The position numbers and the translations under genes are program-made. A DNA stretch of 64,000 nucleotides, taken from NCBI GenBank assembly GCA_000381565.1, contig KB906724.1:525985-589984 (forward strand), written 5' to 3'. Source of the stretch: Oxalobacteraceae bacterium AB_14. GTDB taxonomy: Bacteria > Pseudomonadota > Gammaproteobacteria > Burkholderiales > Burkholderiaceae_D. The notes beneath the pieces were generated by a model that saw nothing but the letters and a program-made list of their open reading frames with translations, was not told where the DNA came from and searched no databases. Of this stretch, positions 45,712-55,050 are shown one piece after another; position 1 is the stretch's first letter, and each line of letters opens with the position of its first letter.

Positions 45712-46362
45712 ATGAAGAAAAGCAAAATCGGCAAAACTCTCCCTGTACCCGGCCTGTTGCAGGAGGCCGGCGATCCGCTGGAATCGGCTGGTGACGGTGC
45801 GGCGGCGACGCTGAACCTGGCAAATCATTTCCTGATTGCAATGCCATCCATGCAAGATCCGGTCTTTGGCGGCACCGTCGTGTACGTGTGCGAGCACAAT
45901 GAAAACGGCGTGCTGGGCGTGGTCATCAACAAACCCACCGACATGACGATGGAGGTGCTGTTCGAGCGCATCGACCTCAAGCTGGAGTCCGGCGTCGACG
46001 TCGACGCCCCCATCATGTTCGGCGGCCCGGTGCAGGACGACCGCGGCTTCGTGCTGCACACGCCGGGCCAGCGCTATTCGTCGTCGCTGACGGTGACCGA
46101 AGACGTCGCCTTCACCACCTCGATCGACGTGCTCGAGGCCGTGGCCGCCGGCGACGGTCCGCCGCGCATGCTGGTGTCGATCGGCTATTCGGGCTGGAGC
46201 CCGGGGCAGCTGGAGGACGAGATCAGCCGCAACGGCTGGCTGACCGTCGGCGCCGATCCGGAAATCCTGTTCAAGCTGCCAATTGAAGAGCGCTACACGG
46301 CCGCGATGCGCCTGCTGGGCATCGATCCGCTGATGCTGACCTCGGAGGCCGGCCATGCATAA
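45712..46362 (+). CDS. YqgE family protein (UPF0301)
   Basis: 216 residues. The conserved core begins about residue 35 (LANHFLIAMPSMQDPVFGGT, VYVCEHNENGVLGVVINKPT) and ends with SIGYSGWSPGQLEDEISRNG, matching YqgE/AlgH. The biochemical role is unknown; AlgH was linked to alginate regulation in Pseudomonas. The first 34 residues are a variable extension. It is directly upstream of ruvX, the usual partner across proteobacteria. Confidence 0.92.
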   Translation: MKKSKIGKTLPVPGLLQEAGDPLESAGDGAAATLNLANHFLIAMPSMQDPVFGGTVVYVCEHNENGVLGVVINKPTDMTMEVLFERIDLKLESGVDVDAPIMFGGPVQDDRGFVLHTPGQRYSSSLTVTEDVAFTTSIDVLEAVAAGDGPPRMLVSIGYSGWSPGQLEDEISRNGWLTVGADPEILFKLPIEERYTAAMRLLGIDPLMLTSEAGHA

Positions 46363-46365
46363 GAT

Positions 46366-46761
46366 GTGCATGCCGTGAATATCGAGACCATCTTCGCCTT
46401 CGACTTCGGCGTCAAACGCATCGGCGTGGCCATGGGCAACACCATGATCCGCCAGGCCGAGCCGGTCAAGGTCATCGCCGCCATCGACAACGCCACCCGC
46501 TTTGCCGACATCGCCGCGCTGCTGGCCGAATGGAAGCCGGCGCGGCTGGTGGTCGGCCTGCCCATGCATCCGGACGGCGCCGAGCACGAGATGACCGCGC
46601 GCGCGCGCAAGTTCGCCAACCAGTTGCACGGCCGCTTCAGCCTGCCGGTGGAACTGGTCGACGAGCGCTATTCGTCGGCCGTGATTGCCGCCAGGCGCGG
46701 CGAAGTCATCGACGACCGCGCCGCCGCCATCATCCTGCAACAATATTTCGACTCCCACTAA
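46366..46761 (+). CDS. ruvX: Putative pre-16S rRNA nuclease / Holliday junction resolvase YqgF
   Basis: 131 residues. An RNase H-like fold with [17 protein letters not shown] (catalytic Asp), [20 protein letters not shown] and [16 protein letters not shown] (second acid site). The enzyme matures the 5' end of 16S rRNA in E. coli. GTG at 46366 is taken as the start; another GTG at 46375 is in frame and would remove three residues. The gene starts four bases after yqgE and ends five bases before pyrR. Confidence 0.9.
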   Translation: MHAVNIETIFAFDFGVKRIGVAMGNTMIRQAEPVKVIAAIDNATRFADIAALLAEWKPARLVVGLPMHPDGAEHEMTARARKFANQLHGRFSLPVELVDERYSSAVIAARRGEVIDDRAAAIILQQYFDSH

Positions 46762-46766
46762 ATCCC

Positions 46767-47276
46767 ATGTCCACACTGAACCCCAACCAACTCGACGCCG
46801 AAGCGCTGTACGCGACCCTGCTGGCCGACGTCAAAGCCGGCCTGGCCGGCGTGGCCGATGTCGCCATCGTCGGCATCCACTCCGGCGGCGCCTGGATCGC
46901 CGAACGCCTGGCGGCCGACCTCGGCCTGTCCGCCCGCTGCGGCGTGCTGGACGTGTCCTTCTACCGCGACGACTACGCCAGGAAGGGCTTGCCGGCCGAC
47001 GTCAAGCCGACCCACATCAGCTTCGAGGTGGCGGCCGCCAACATCCTGCTGGTGGACGACGTGCTGTACACCGGCCGCACCACGCGCGCCGCGATCAACG
47101 AGCTGTTCGACTACGGCCGCCCGGCGCGCATCATGCTCGCCGCCCTGGTCGACCGCGGCGAACGCCAGCTGCCGGTGGCGGCCGATTTCGTCGCCGCCCA
47201 CGTGCAGGTGCCGCAGGGACAGGCGCTGGTGCTCAAGCGCGCCGACGATGGAAAATTCACGCTAACCATAGAATAA
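46767..47276 (+). CDS. pyrR: PyrR-type regulator / uracil phosphoribosyltransferase
   Basis: 169 residues from the ATG at 46767. The PRPP loop [20 protein letters not shown] and the segment [15 protein letters not shown] identify a PyrR-type phosphoribosyltransferase. In Gram-positive bacteria PyrR attenuates pyr operons by binding RNA; in betaproteobacteria its job is less clear and may be uracil salvage. It is linked to ruvX upstream and pyrB downstream in one direction. Confidence 0.92.
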   Translation: MSTLNPNQLDAEALYATLLADVKAGLAGVADVAIVGIHSGGAWIAERLAADLGLSARCGVLDVSFYRDDYARKGLPADVKPTHISFEVAAANILLVDDVLYTGRTTRAAINELFDYGRPARIMLAALVDRGERQLPVAADFVAAHVQVPQGQALVLKRADDGKFTLTIE

Positions 47277-47293
47277 CGCTTAGACCAAACCAT

Positions 47294-48259
47294 ATGCTTA
47301 ATCCGCAACTGAACAAACACGGCGAGCTCCAGCACTTGCTGTCGATCGAGGGACTGCCGAAGTCCATCGTCAACCACATCCTCGACACCGCCTCGTCGTT
47401 CGTCGGCATCTCCGACCGCGACGTCAAGAAGGTCCCGCTGATGCGCGGCAAGTCGGTGTTCAACCTGTTCTTCGAGAACTCCACGCGCACCCGCACCACC
47501 TTCGAGATCGCCTCGAAGCGGCTGTCGGCCGACGTGATCAACCTGAACATCCAGGCCTCGTCCGCCAGCAAGGGCGAATCGCTGCTCGACACCATCGACA
47601 ACCTGTCGGCCATGCACGCCGACATGTTCGTGGTGCGCCACGCGCAGTCGGGCGCGCCCTACCTGATCGCCAAGCACTTGCACGACACCAGGCAGTCGCA
47701 CGTGCACGTGGTCAACGCCGGCGACGGCCGCCACGCGCACCCGACCCAGGGCCTGCTGGACATGTACACCATCCGCCACTACAAGAAGGACTTCACCAAC
47801 CTGACGGTGGCCATCGTCGGCGACATCCTGCACAGCCGCGTGGCCCGTTCCGACATCCACGCGCTGACCACCTTGGGCGTGCCGGAAGTGCGCGCGATCG
47901 GCCCGCACACCCTGCTGCCCGGCGGCCTGGAGCAGATGGGCGTGCGCACCTTCACCAACATGGAAGAGGGCTTGAAGGGCGTCGACGTGATCATCATGCT
48001 GCGCCTGCAGAACGAGCGCATGAGCGGCGCGCTGCTGCCGTCGGCGCAGGAATACTTCAAGAGCTACGGCCTGACGCCGGAACGGCTGGCGCTGGCCAAG
48101 CCGGACGCGATCGTCATGCACCCGGGCCCGATGAACCGCGGCGTCGAGATCGACTCGGCGGTGGCGGACGGTCCGCAGGCGGTGATACTGCCGCAGGTGA
48201 CTTTCGGGATCGCGGTACGGATGGCGGTGATGAGCATAGTGGCGGGGACGCAGGGATGA
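47294..48259 (+). CDS. pyrB: Aspartate carbamoyltransferase catalytic subunit
   Basis: 321 residues from the ATG at 47294. It condenses carbamoyl phosphate with aspartate, the first committed step of pyrimidine synthesis. Motifs: [20 protein letters not shown] (carbamoyl phosphate site), [20 protein letters not shown], and [15 protein letters not shown]. No regulatory chain (pyrI) follows; instead the non-catalytic pyrC' overlaps its stop by four bases, as in Pseudomonas and Burkholderia, where the two proteins form one dodecamer. Confidence 0.97.
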   Translation: MLNPQLNKHGELQHLLSIEGLPKSIVNHILDTASSFVGISDRDVKKVPLMRGKSVFNLFFENSTRTRTTFEIASKRLSADVINLNIQASSASKGESLLDTIDNLSAMHADMFVVRHAQSGAPYLIAKHLHDTRQSHVHVVNAGDGRHAHPTQGLLDMYTIRHYKKDFTNLTVAIVGDILHSRVARSDIHALTTLGVPEVRAIGPHTLLPGGLEQMGVRTFTNMEEGLKGVDVIIMLRLQNERMSGALLPSAQEYFKSYGLTPERLALAKPDAIVMHPGPMNRGVEIDSAVADGPQAVILPQVTFGIAVRMAVMSIVAGTQG

Positions 48260-49581
48260 AAGCAGGCATGAAACTACACATTAAGAACGGCCACCTGATC
48301 GATCCGGCCAACGGCATCGACGGCAAGAACGACCTCTACATCGCCGGCGGCAAGGTGCTGGCGGTGGGCAGCGTATCGGCTGAATTCGCTGCCGGCTTCA
48401 CCGCCGACCAGACCATCGACGCCACCGGCCTGATCGTCTCGCCCGGCTTCGTCGACCTGTCGGCGCGCCTGCGCGAGCCCGGCTACGAATACAAGGCCAC
48501 CCTGGAATCGGAAATGCAGGCCGCCATGCAAGGCGGCGTGACCAGCCTGATCTGCCCGCCCGACACCGATCCGGTGCTCGACGAGCCGGGCCTGGTGGAA
48601 ATGCTCAAGCACCGCGCCAAGACGCTGAACCAGGCCAATGTGCACCCGCTGGGCGCGCTGACCGTCGGCCTCAAGGGCAAGGCGCTGACCGAGATGGCCG
48701 AGCTGACCGAGGCCGGCTGCATCGGCTTCGCCCAGGCGGAAGAGCCGATCGAAGACACCAACGTGCTGCTGCGCGCCATGCAGTACGCCAAGACCTTCAA
48801 CTACACCGTGTGGCTGCGTCCGCAGGATGCGCACATCGGCCGCGGCGGCATCGCCGCCAGCGGCCCGCTGGCGTCGCGCCTGGGCCTGTCCGGCGTGCCG
48901 GTGATGTCGGAGACCATCGCGCTGCACACGATCTTCGAGCTGATGCGCTCGACCGGCGCCCGCGTGCACCTGTGCCGCATGTCGTCGGCGGCCGGCCTGG
49001 AGCTGGTGCGCGGCGCCAAGAAGGAAGGCTTGCCGGTCACCTGCGACGTCGGCGCCCACCACATCCACCTGACCGACGCCGACATCGGCTTCTTCGATTC
49101 CAACGCGCGCGTGACGCCGCCGTTCCGCAGCCAGCGCGACCGCGACGCCATCCGCCTCGGCCTGCTGGACGGCACCATCGACGCGCTGTGCTCGGACCAC
49201 ACGCCGGTCGACGACGACGAGAAGCTGCTGCCGTTCGGCGAAGCCTCGCCCGGCGCCACCGGGCTGGAGCTATTGCTGTCACTGGCGCTGAAATGGGCCG
49301 ACGACTACGCCGCCACCCAGGACACCGGCGCCGTGCGGCCGCTGGCGCGCGCGCTGGCGCGCATCACCTCCGACGCCGCCCGCGTGGCCGGGCTGGACGC
49401 CGGCACGCTGTCGGTCGGCGCCGCGGCCGATGTCTGCCTGTTCGATCCTGAAGCGCGCTGGACGGTGGAAGCCTCGGCGCTGGCCAGCCAGGGCAAGCAC
49501 ACGCCTTTCGTCGGCTACAACCTGGCCGGGCAGGTCCGCACCACCATCGTGGCAGGTCACGTCGCCTACCAACGCAGCTGA
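48256..49581 (+). CDS. pyrC': Dihydroorotase-like protein PyrC', catalytic metal ligands missing
   Basis: 441 residues. The fold matches class I dihydroorotase: [20 protein letters not shown] near residue 58, [35 protein letters not shown] and [20 protein letters not shown]. In active enzymes the first motif reads VDxHxHLREPG; here both metal-binding His are Ser and Arg (DLSARL), and the His after DHAP is Val. It is therefore predicted to be inactive in dihydroorotate synthesis and to act as the structural partner of PyrB, as described for Pseudomonas PyrC'. It starts in the pyrB stop (ATGA). A true pyrC should be elsewhere. Confidence 0.9.
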   Translation: MKAGMKLHIKNGHLIDPANGIDGKNDLYIAGGKVLAVGSVSAEFAAGFTADQTIDATGLIVSPGFVDLSARLREPGYEYKATLESEMQAAMQGGVTSLICPPDTDPVLDEPGLVEMLKHRAKTLNQANVHPLGALTVGLKGKALTEMAELTEAGCIGFAQAEEPIEDTNVLLRAMQYAKTFNYTVWLRPQDAHIGRGGIAASGPLASRLGLSGVPVMSETIALHTIFELMRSTGARVHLCRMSSAAGLELVRGAKKEGLPVTCDVGAHHIHLTDADIGFFDSNARVTPPFRSQRDRDAIRLGLLDGTIDALCSDHTPVDDDEKLLPFGEASPGATGLELLLSLALKWADDYAATQDTGAVRPLARALARITSDAARVAGLDAGTLSVGAAADVCLFDPEARWTVEASALASQGKHTPFVGYNLAGQVRTTIVAGHVAYQRS

Positions 49582-49590
49582 TCGGTTTGC

Positions 49591-50325
49591 ATGAAGCTTT
49601 CGATGATCTTCCGCCTGGCGCGGGTGTTTCTGCATGTGCTGGCGGGCATGGCGATCTGTGCCACGGTGTTCCCGTGGAGCGGGCAGGAAAAGCGTAACGG
49701 CCACATCCGCCGCTGGTCGACCCGGCTGCTGGCGATGTGCAATGTGACGGTGGAGCAGAGCGCCGGCGTGCCCCTGCTGGACCGGGCGATGGTGGTGGCC
49801 AACCACGTCTCGTGGCTGGACATCTTCGTCATTCACAGCCTGCATCCGAGCCACTTCGTGGCCAAGGCCGAGATCCGCGCGTGGCCGCTGGCCGGCTGGC
49901 TGGCGGAAAAGGCCGGCACGGTCTTCATCGCGCGCGGCAACCGGCGCGACCTGCGGCACATCTTCAAGGGGCTGGTGCACAGCCTGGAGCGCGGCGAGCG
50001 CGTGGCCTTCTTCCCGGAGGGGACCACGGCGGCGCAGGGCAGCCTGCTGCCGTTCCACGCCAACCTGTTCGAGGCGGCGATCGACGCCAAGGTGCCGGTG
50101 CAGGCGATCGCCCTGTCGTACCGCGATCCATCGGGCGCCTCGCATCCGTCGGTGGATTTCATCGGCGAGACCAGCTTCGCCGAGAGCATCATGCTGATCC
50201 TGGATGGGCCGCCGGTGAAGGCCAGGCTGACGATCTTGCCGGCCATAAGCAGCATCGGCGCGCACCGCCGCGAGCTGGCCGAGGCCACGCACCAGGCCGT
50301 CGCCGCCGCGCTGGGCGTCAGCTGA
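49591..50325 (+). CDS. 1-acyl-sn-glycerol-3-phosphate acyltransferase (PlsC family)
   Basis: 244 residues. One or two N-terminal hydrophobic helices (about 5-26) precede the acyltransferase motifs: VVANHVSWLDIFVIH with the NHx4D catalytic pair, and FFPEGTTAAQGSLLPFHANL with the FPEGT substrate-binding block. It transfers acyl chains to lysophosphatidate or a related lysolipid at the inner membrane. It starts nine bases after pyrC'. A REP-like pair follows before the convergent apaH. Confidence 0.9.
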   Translation: MKLSMIFRLARVFLHVLAGMAICATVFPWSGQEKRNGHIRRWSTRLLAMCNVTVEQSAGVPLLDRAMVVANHVSWLDIFVIHSLHPSHFVAKAEIRAWPLAGWLAEKAGTVFIARGNRRDLRHIFKGLVHSLERGERVAFFPEGTTAAQGSLLPFHANLFEAAIDAKVPVQAIALSYRDPSGASHPSVDFIGETSFAESIMLILDGPPVKARLTILPAISSIGAHRRELAEATHQAVAAALGVS

Positions 50326-50327
50326 CA

Positions 50328-50408
50328 CGTCATTGCCGCGCAGGCGGGAATCCATAGGCCGCTGATCTGGCACGCTCAGCATGGGTTCCCGCCTGCGCGG
50401 GAACGACG
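50328..50408. repeat. REP-like inverted pair, copy 4
   Basis: Left unit starts CGTCATTGCCGCGCAGGCGG and ends GGGAAT; right unit is GTTCCCGCCTGCGCGGGAAC then GACG. The spacer differs from copies 1 and 2 in its middle. It sits between the convergent plsC-like gene and apaH. Confidence 0.8.
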
Positions 50409-50413
50409 ACTGC

Positions 50414-51274
50414 TTATTTTTTCGGACCCGGCGTCTGGAAGGCCGGGCACTGCACCTGCAGCAGGCCGCGGTCCTCCAGGCACACGGCGGTCAATTGGCC
50501 GCCCCACACGCAGCCGCTGTCGAGCCCGATCAAATGCGGCTTCAGCACCAGCCCCAGCGCCGACCAGTGGCCGAACACCACCGTCTCCTTGCGGCTGCGC
50601 CGGCCCGGCACCTCGAACCACGGCATCAGGCCCGAACCTTTTTCCGCCGTGCCGCTTTCCTTCATCTTGAAATCCATCACGCCGTCGGCGTCGCAGAAGC
50701 GCAGCCGCGTCATCGCGTTGATGATGCAGCGCAGCCGGTCCGCGCCTTGCAGAGCGTCGCTCCAGCGGTCGGGCAGGTTGCCGTACATCTCGGCCAGGAA
50801 CTCTTCCATGCCGGCGCCGCGCAGCATCTGCTGCACCTCGCCGGCCAGCGCCATCGCCTGCGCCGCCGTCCATTGCGGCAGCAGGCCGGCGTGCACCAGC
50901 ACATGGCCCTGGGTCTGGATGGCCAGCGGACGGCGCCGCAACCAGTCGATCAGCTCGTCGCGGTCGGGCGCGTGCAGGATCTCGGCCAGGGTGTCGGACT
51001 TGTGCTCGGGCCGGATGCCGTAGGCCACCGCCAGCAGGTGCAGGTCGTGATTGCCGAGCACGCTGTCGATGCGGCCGCCGCTGCCCATCGCCAGCGCCCG
51101 CACATGGCGCAGCGTGGCCAGCGAATCCGGGCCGCGATTGACCAGGTCGCCGGCGAAGAAGATGCGGTGCTCGACGCCGGGCTCGCGGCGCTCGGCATCG
51201 GCGTTGACGCTCTCCAGCAGGGAAAGTGTTTGCTCATGGCAACCTTGAAGGTCGCCAATCAGATAGGTTCTCAT
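50414..51274 (-). CDS. apaH: Bis(5'-nucleosyl)-tetraphosphatase, symmetrical
   Basis: 286 residues from the ATG at 51274 (MRTYLIGDLQGCHEQTLSLL); the frame runs further upstream, but this is the conserved start. A calcineurin-type phosphoesterase: GDLQGC, FAGDLVNRGPDSLATLR and VLGNHDLHLLAVAYG carry the metal ligands. It hydrolyses Ap4A to ADP. Typical length is about 275-285. It is divergent from rmlB across 139 bases. Confidence 0.95.
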   Translation of the reverse strand: MRTYLIGDLQGCHEQTLSLLESVNADAERREPGVEHRIFFAGDLVNRGPDSLATLRHVRALAMGSGGRIDSVLGNHDLHLLAVAYGIRPEHKSDTLAEILHAPDRDELIDWLRRRPLAIQTQGHVLVHAGLLPQWTAAQAMALAGEVQQMLRGAGMEEFLAEMYGNLPDRWSDALQGADRLRCIINAMTRLRFCDADGVMDFKMKESGTAEKGSGLMPWFEVPGRRSRKETVVFGHWSALGLVLKPHLIGLDSGCVWGGQLTAVCLEDRGLLQVQCPAFQTPGPKK

Positions 51275-51413
51275 TGTTTGATGTGTTTGCCTTAAGCCGT
51301 ACATGAAATATCGCCAAAAAGGTCCTGCACGCGAACGATTTTTCTCACCAGCGAACGCAAGATCACATAAAATTGAAGACATTGTTCAATTAACTTGCTC
51401 TACGGGATACTAA

Positions 51414-52487
51414 ATGATTTTTGTGACGGGTGGTGCTGGTTTTATAGGTTCAAATTTTGTACTGGACTGGTTGGCGCAAAGCGATGAGCAGGTACTTAAC
51501 TTCGATAAACTCACCTACGCAGGCAATCTGAACAATCTGGCGTCGCTGAAGCAGGACGCGCGCCACACCTTCGTGCGCGGCGATATCTGCGACCAGGCGC
51601 AGGTGCTGGCCCTGTTCCAGCAGCACCAGCCGCGCGCGATTGTGCATTTTGCCGCTGAAAGCCATGTGGACCGCTCCATTCTGGGCCCTGGCGAATTCAT
51701 CAACACCAACATCAACGGCACCTTCAGCCTGCTCGAAGCGGCGCGCGCCTACTGGTCGGCGCTGCCGGACGACCAGAAGGTTGCGTTCCGCTTCCTGCAC
51801 GTGTCGACCGACGAAGTCTACGGCACGCTGGGCCCGGACGACGCGCCGTTCAGCGAAACCACCGCGTTCGCGCCGAACAGCCCGTACTCGGCGTCCAAGG
51901 CCGCCTCCGACCACCTGGTGCGTTCCTACCACCACACCTACGGCCTGCCGACGCTGACCACCAACTGCTCCAACAACTACGGCCCGTATCACTTCCCCGA
52001 GAAGCTGATCCCGCTGATCATCGCCAACGCCCAGGCCGGCAAGCCGCTGCCGATCTACGGCGACGGCCAGCAGGTGCGCGACTGGCTGTACGTCAGCGAC
52101 CATTGCGCGGCGATCCGCCGCGTGCTGGCGGCGGGCCGGCTGGGCGAGACCTACAACGTCGGCGGCTGGAACGAGATGGCCAACCTGGACGTGGTGCACA
52201 CGCTGTGCGACATGCTGGACCGGCTCAAGCCGAGAGCGGACGGCGCCAGCTACCGCGCGCAAATCACCTACGTCAAGGACCGCCCCGGCCACGACCGCCG
52301 CTACGCCATCGACGCCCGCAAGCTGGAGCGCGAACTGGGCTGGAAACCGGCCGAGACCTTCGAGACCGGCATCGCCAAGACCGTGCAGTGGTACCTGGAC
52401 CACCAGGACTGGGTGGCCGACGTGCAGTCGGGCAGCTACGCCAAGTGGGTGGAAACCAATTACTTTAACCGCGAAGGCCAGCAATGA
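51414..52487 (+). CDS. rfbB: dTDP-glucose 4,6-dehydratase
   Basis: 357 residues. Second step of dTDP-L-rhamnose synthesis. The NAD loop [16 protein letters not shown] is at the very N-terminus, [18 protein letters not shown] and [20 protein letters not shown] carry the catalytic Asp/Glu and the Tyr-x3-Lys, and [17 protein letters not shown] is conserved. First of four genes joined by four-base ATGA overlaps (B-A-C-D). Only a weak CGGGA precedes the ATG. Confidence 0.97.
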   Translation: MIFVTGGAGFIGSNFVLDWLAQSDEQVLNFDKLTYAGNLNNLASLKQDARHTFVRGDICDQAQVLALFQQHQPRAIVHFAAESHVDRSILGPGEFINTNINGTFSLLEAARAYWSALPDDQKVAFRFLHVSTDEVYGTLGPDDAPFSETTAFAPNSPYSASKAASDHLVRSYHHTYGLPTLTTNCSNNYGPYHFPEKLIPLIIANAQAGKPLPIYGDGQQVRDWLYVSDHCAAIRRVLAAGRLGETYNVGGWNEMANLDVVHTLCDMLDRLKPRADGASYRAQITYVKDRPGHDRRYAIDARKLERELGWKPAETFETGIAKTVQWYLDHQDWVADVQSGSYAKWVETNYFNREGQQ

Positions 52488-53386
52488 GCACTCCTACCAA
52501 TAGCCGCAAGGGCATCATCCTGGCCGGCGGTTCCGGCACCCGCCTGTATCCGGTGACGATGAGCGTCTCCAAGCAGCTGCTGCCGATCTACGACAAGCCG
52601 ATGATCTACCATCCGCTGACGGTGCTGATGTTGGCCGGCATGACCGAGATCCTGCTGATCTCGACGCCGCAGGACACGCCGCGCTTCCAGGACCTGCTGG
52701 GCGACGGCAGCCAGTGGGGCATCCACATCAGCTACGCGGTGCAGCCGTCGCCGGACGGCCTGGCGCAAGCCTTCATCATCGGCAAGGACTTCGTCGGCGA
52801 CTCGCCGTCGGCGCTGATCCTGGGCGATAACATCTACTACGGCAACGACCTCGACGCCTTGCTGCGCCACGCCACCGAGCAGACCGACGGCGCCACCGTG
52901 TTCGCCTACCACGTGCAGGACCCGGAGCGCTACGGCGTGGTCGAGTTCGATGCCGACCGCACGGCGGTGTCGATCGAGGAAAAGCCGCTCAAGCCGAAAT
53001 CGAACTACGCCGTCACCGGCCTGTATTTCTACGACAAGCAGGTGTGCGACATCGCCGCCGGCATCAAGCCGTCCGCGCGCGGCGAGCTGGAAATCACCGA
53101 CGTCAACCGCGTCTACCTGGAGAAGCAGCAGCTCAACGTCGAGGTGATGGGGCGCGGCATGGCCTGGCTCGACACCGGCACCCACGAGTCGCTGCTCGAC
53201 GCCTCGCAGTTCATCGCCACCATCGAAAAGCGCCAGGGCCTGAAAGTGGCATGCCCGGAAGAGATCGCCTACCGCAAGGGCTACATCGACGCCGCCCAGT
53301 TGCGCAAGCTGGCCGAGCCGCTGAAGAAAAACAACTACGGCCAGTACCTGCTGCAGATTCTTGAGGATAAGGTCGTGCCGCGATGA
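52484..53386 (+). CDS. rfbA: Glucose-1-phosphate thymidylyltransferase
   Basis: 300 residues. First step of dTDP-rhamnose synthesis: glucose-1-phosphate plus dTTP gives dTDP-glucose. The nucleotide-binding loop [20 protein letters not shown] is followed by [11 protein letters not shown], with the metal-binding Asp, and [20 protein letters not shown]. It starts within the rfbB stop and ends within the rfbC start. Confidence 0.97.
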   Translation: MSTPTNSRKGIILAGGSGTRLYPVTMSVSKQLLPIYDKPMIYHPLTVLMLAGMTEILLISTPQDTPRFQDLLGDGSQWGIHISYAVQPSPDGLAQAFIIGKDFVGDSPSALILGDNIYYGNDLDALLRHATEQTDGATVFAYHVQDPERYGVVEFDADRTAVSIEEKPLKPKSNYAVTGLYFYDKQVCDIAAGIKPSARGELEITDVNRVYLEKQQLNVEVMGRGMAWLDTGTHESLLDASQFIATIEKRQGLKVACPEEIAYRKGYIDAAQLRKLAEPLKKNNYGQYLLQILEDKVVPR

Positions 53387-53931
53387 AGGTGATCACCACG
53401 CCATTGGAAGGCTTGCTGGTGCTGGAGCCGCGCGTGTTCGGCGACGACCGCGGCTTTTTCTTCGAGAGCTACAACGCCCGCCGTTTCGCCGAACTGACCG
53501 GCGTCAGCTTGCCCTTCGTGCAGGACAACCATTCGCGCTCGGCCAAGGGCGTGCTGCGCGGCCTGCACTACCAGATCGCGCAGGCGCAGGGCAAGCTGGT
53601 GCGCGCCACCGCCGGCAGCGTGTTCGACGTCGCCGTCGATCTGCGCAAGAGCTCGGCCACCTTCGGCCAGTGGTACGGCATCGAACTGTCGGCCGAGAAC
53701 AAGAAGCAGATGTGGATACCGCCCGGCTTCGCGCACGGCTTCGTGGTCACCAGCGACGCCGCCGAATTCCTCTACAAGACCACCGACTACTGGGCGCCCG
53801 AGCACGAGCGCTCGGTGCTGTGGAACGACCCGGCCATCGGCATAGCCTGGCCGGCGCTGGACGCGGCGCCGCTGCTGTCCGCTAAAGACCAGGCGGCCTT
53901 GCTGCTGGCCGACGCCGAGGTGTTCGCATGA
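53383..53931 (+). CDS. rfbC: dTDP-4-dehydrorhamnose 3,5-epimerase
   Basis: 182 residues. A cupin-fold epimerase acting on dTDP-4-keto-6-deoxyglucose: [37 protein letters not shown] with the catalytic His, and [20 protein letters not shown] with the Tyr region. Overlaps both neighbours by four bases. Confidence 0.97.
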   Translation: MKVITTPLEGLLVLEPRVFGDDRGFFFESYNARRFAELTGVSLPFVQDNHSRSAKGVLRGLHYQIAQAQGKLVRATAGSVFDVAVDLRKSSATFGQWYGIELSAENKKQMWIPPGFAHGFVVTSDAAEFLYKTTDYWAPEHERSVLWNDPAIGIAWPALDAAPLLSAKDQAALLLADAEVFA

Positions 53932-54785
53932 AAATCCTGCTGACCGGCAGCAGCGGCCAGGTGGGCTATGAACTGGCGCGCAGCCTGCAAGGCATAGGCG
54001 AGGTGGTGGCGGTCGACCGCAAGGTGATGGACCTGTCCGACCTGGACCAGGTGCGCGACGTGATCCGCCGTGAAAAGCCGGGCCTGATCGTCAACCCGGC
54101 CGCCTACACGGCGGTCGACCAGGCCGAGAGCGAGCCGGAACTGGCGCACCGCATCAACGCCGAAGCGCCGGGCCTGATGGCGCAGGAGGCCAAACTGCTG
54201 GGCGCGGCCATGGTGCACTACTCGACCGACTACGTGTTCGACGGCAGCGCGCCGGCGGCGCGGGTCGAGGACGACGCCACCGGCCCGCTCAACGTCTACG
54301 GCGCCAGCAAGCTGGCCGGCGAGCAGGCCATCGCGGCGGCCGGCATCCGGCACCTGATCTTCCGCACCAGCTGGGTGTATGGCATGCGCGGCAAGAACTT
54401 CCTGCTGACCATGCTGCGCCTGGCCGCGGAGCGCGACGAGCTGCGCGTGGTGGCCGACCAGCACGGCGCGCCCACCTGGAGCCGCACCATCGCCGACACC
54501 ACCGCGCTGGTGCTGTCGCAAGCCCACGCGGGCGGGCGCGAGTGGTGGGTGCAGAACAGCGGCGTGTATCACCTGAGCGCCCAGGGCCAGACCACCTGGT
54601 TCGACTTCACCCGCGCCATCGTCGAGGCGGCGGGGCTGGAATGCCGCGTGCTGCCGATCACCAGCGCCGACTATCCGGTGCCGGCCAAGCGCCCGCAGTA
54701 CTCGGTGCTGTCGTCCGAGCGCCTGATGGCGCGTTTCTGCCACTTGCCGGACTGGAAAGAAGCCTTGCACCTCTGCATGCGCTGA
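53928..54785 (+). CDS. rfbD: dTDP-4-dehydrorhamnose reductase
   Basis: 285 residues. It reduces the last keto group to give dTDP-L-rhamnose. Motifs: LLTGSSGQVGYELARSL (NADPH loop), NPAAYTAVDQAESEPELAH, YSTDYVFDGSAPAARVED and YGASKLAGEQAIAAAG with the catalytic Tyr-x3-Lys. Last gene of the rfbBACD operon. A strong palindrome lies 60 bases after the stop. Confidence 0.97.
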   Translation: MKILLTGSSGQVGYELARSLQGIGEVVAVDRKVMDLSDLDQVRDVIRREKPGLIVNPAAYTAVDQAESEPELAHRINAEAPGLMAQEAKLLGAAMVHYSTDYVFDGSAPAARVEDDATGPLNVYGASKLAGEQAIAAAGIRHLIFRTSWVYGMRGKNFLLTMLRLAAERDELRVVADQHGAPTWSRTIADTTALVLSQAHAGGREWWVQNSGVYHLSAQGQTTWFDFTRAIVEAAGLECRVLPITSADYPVPAKRPQYSVLSSERLMARFCHLPDWKEALHLCMR

Positions 54786-54845
54786 GCCTTGGTCAGTTGT
54801 ATCGTTTCGTAAGCTTTTTCGCCTTCGCCATACGCTGCTGCTATC

Positions 54846-54876
54846 ATGCCGGCGCGCCCAGTCAGCGCGCCGGCAT
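54846..54876. repeat. Perfect 12-bp inverted repeat after rfbD
   Basis: ATGCCGGCGCGC and GCGCGCCGGCAT flank a seven-base loop CCAGTCA. No T-run follows, so it may be a transcription stop that needs Rho, an RNA-stabilising hairpin or a protein site. The rest of the 265-base gap up to 55050 has two TACAAT boxes (54970 and 54982), a possible promoter for the next gene. Confidence 0.7.
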
Positions 54877-55050
54877 GCTTGGGCGCGGCTGATGTTGCAA
54901 AACTGTCTAATGTTTGACGCCGTGCGGCTATTCCCGGCCGCCAATTCAGGACCGGCCCGCTTATTCCGGTACAATCGCCGCTACAATCGCGAGTCAGCGT
55001 GTAGTCCATCCTTATCGGTTAGCGCATCCGGTAATTTTGTATAGAAAAAT

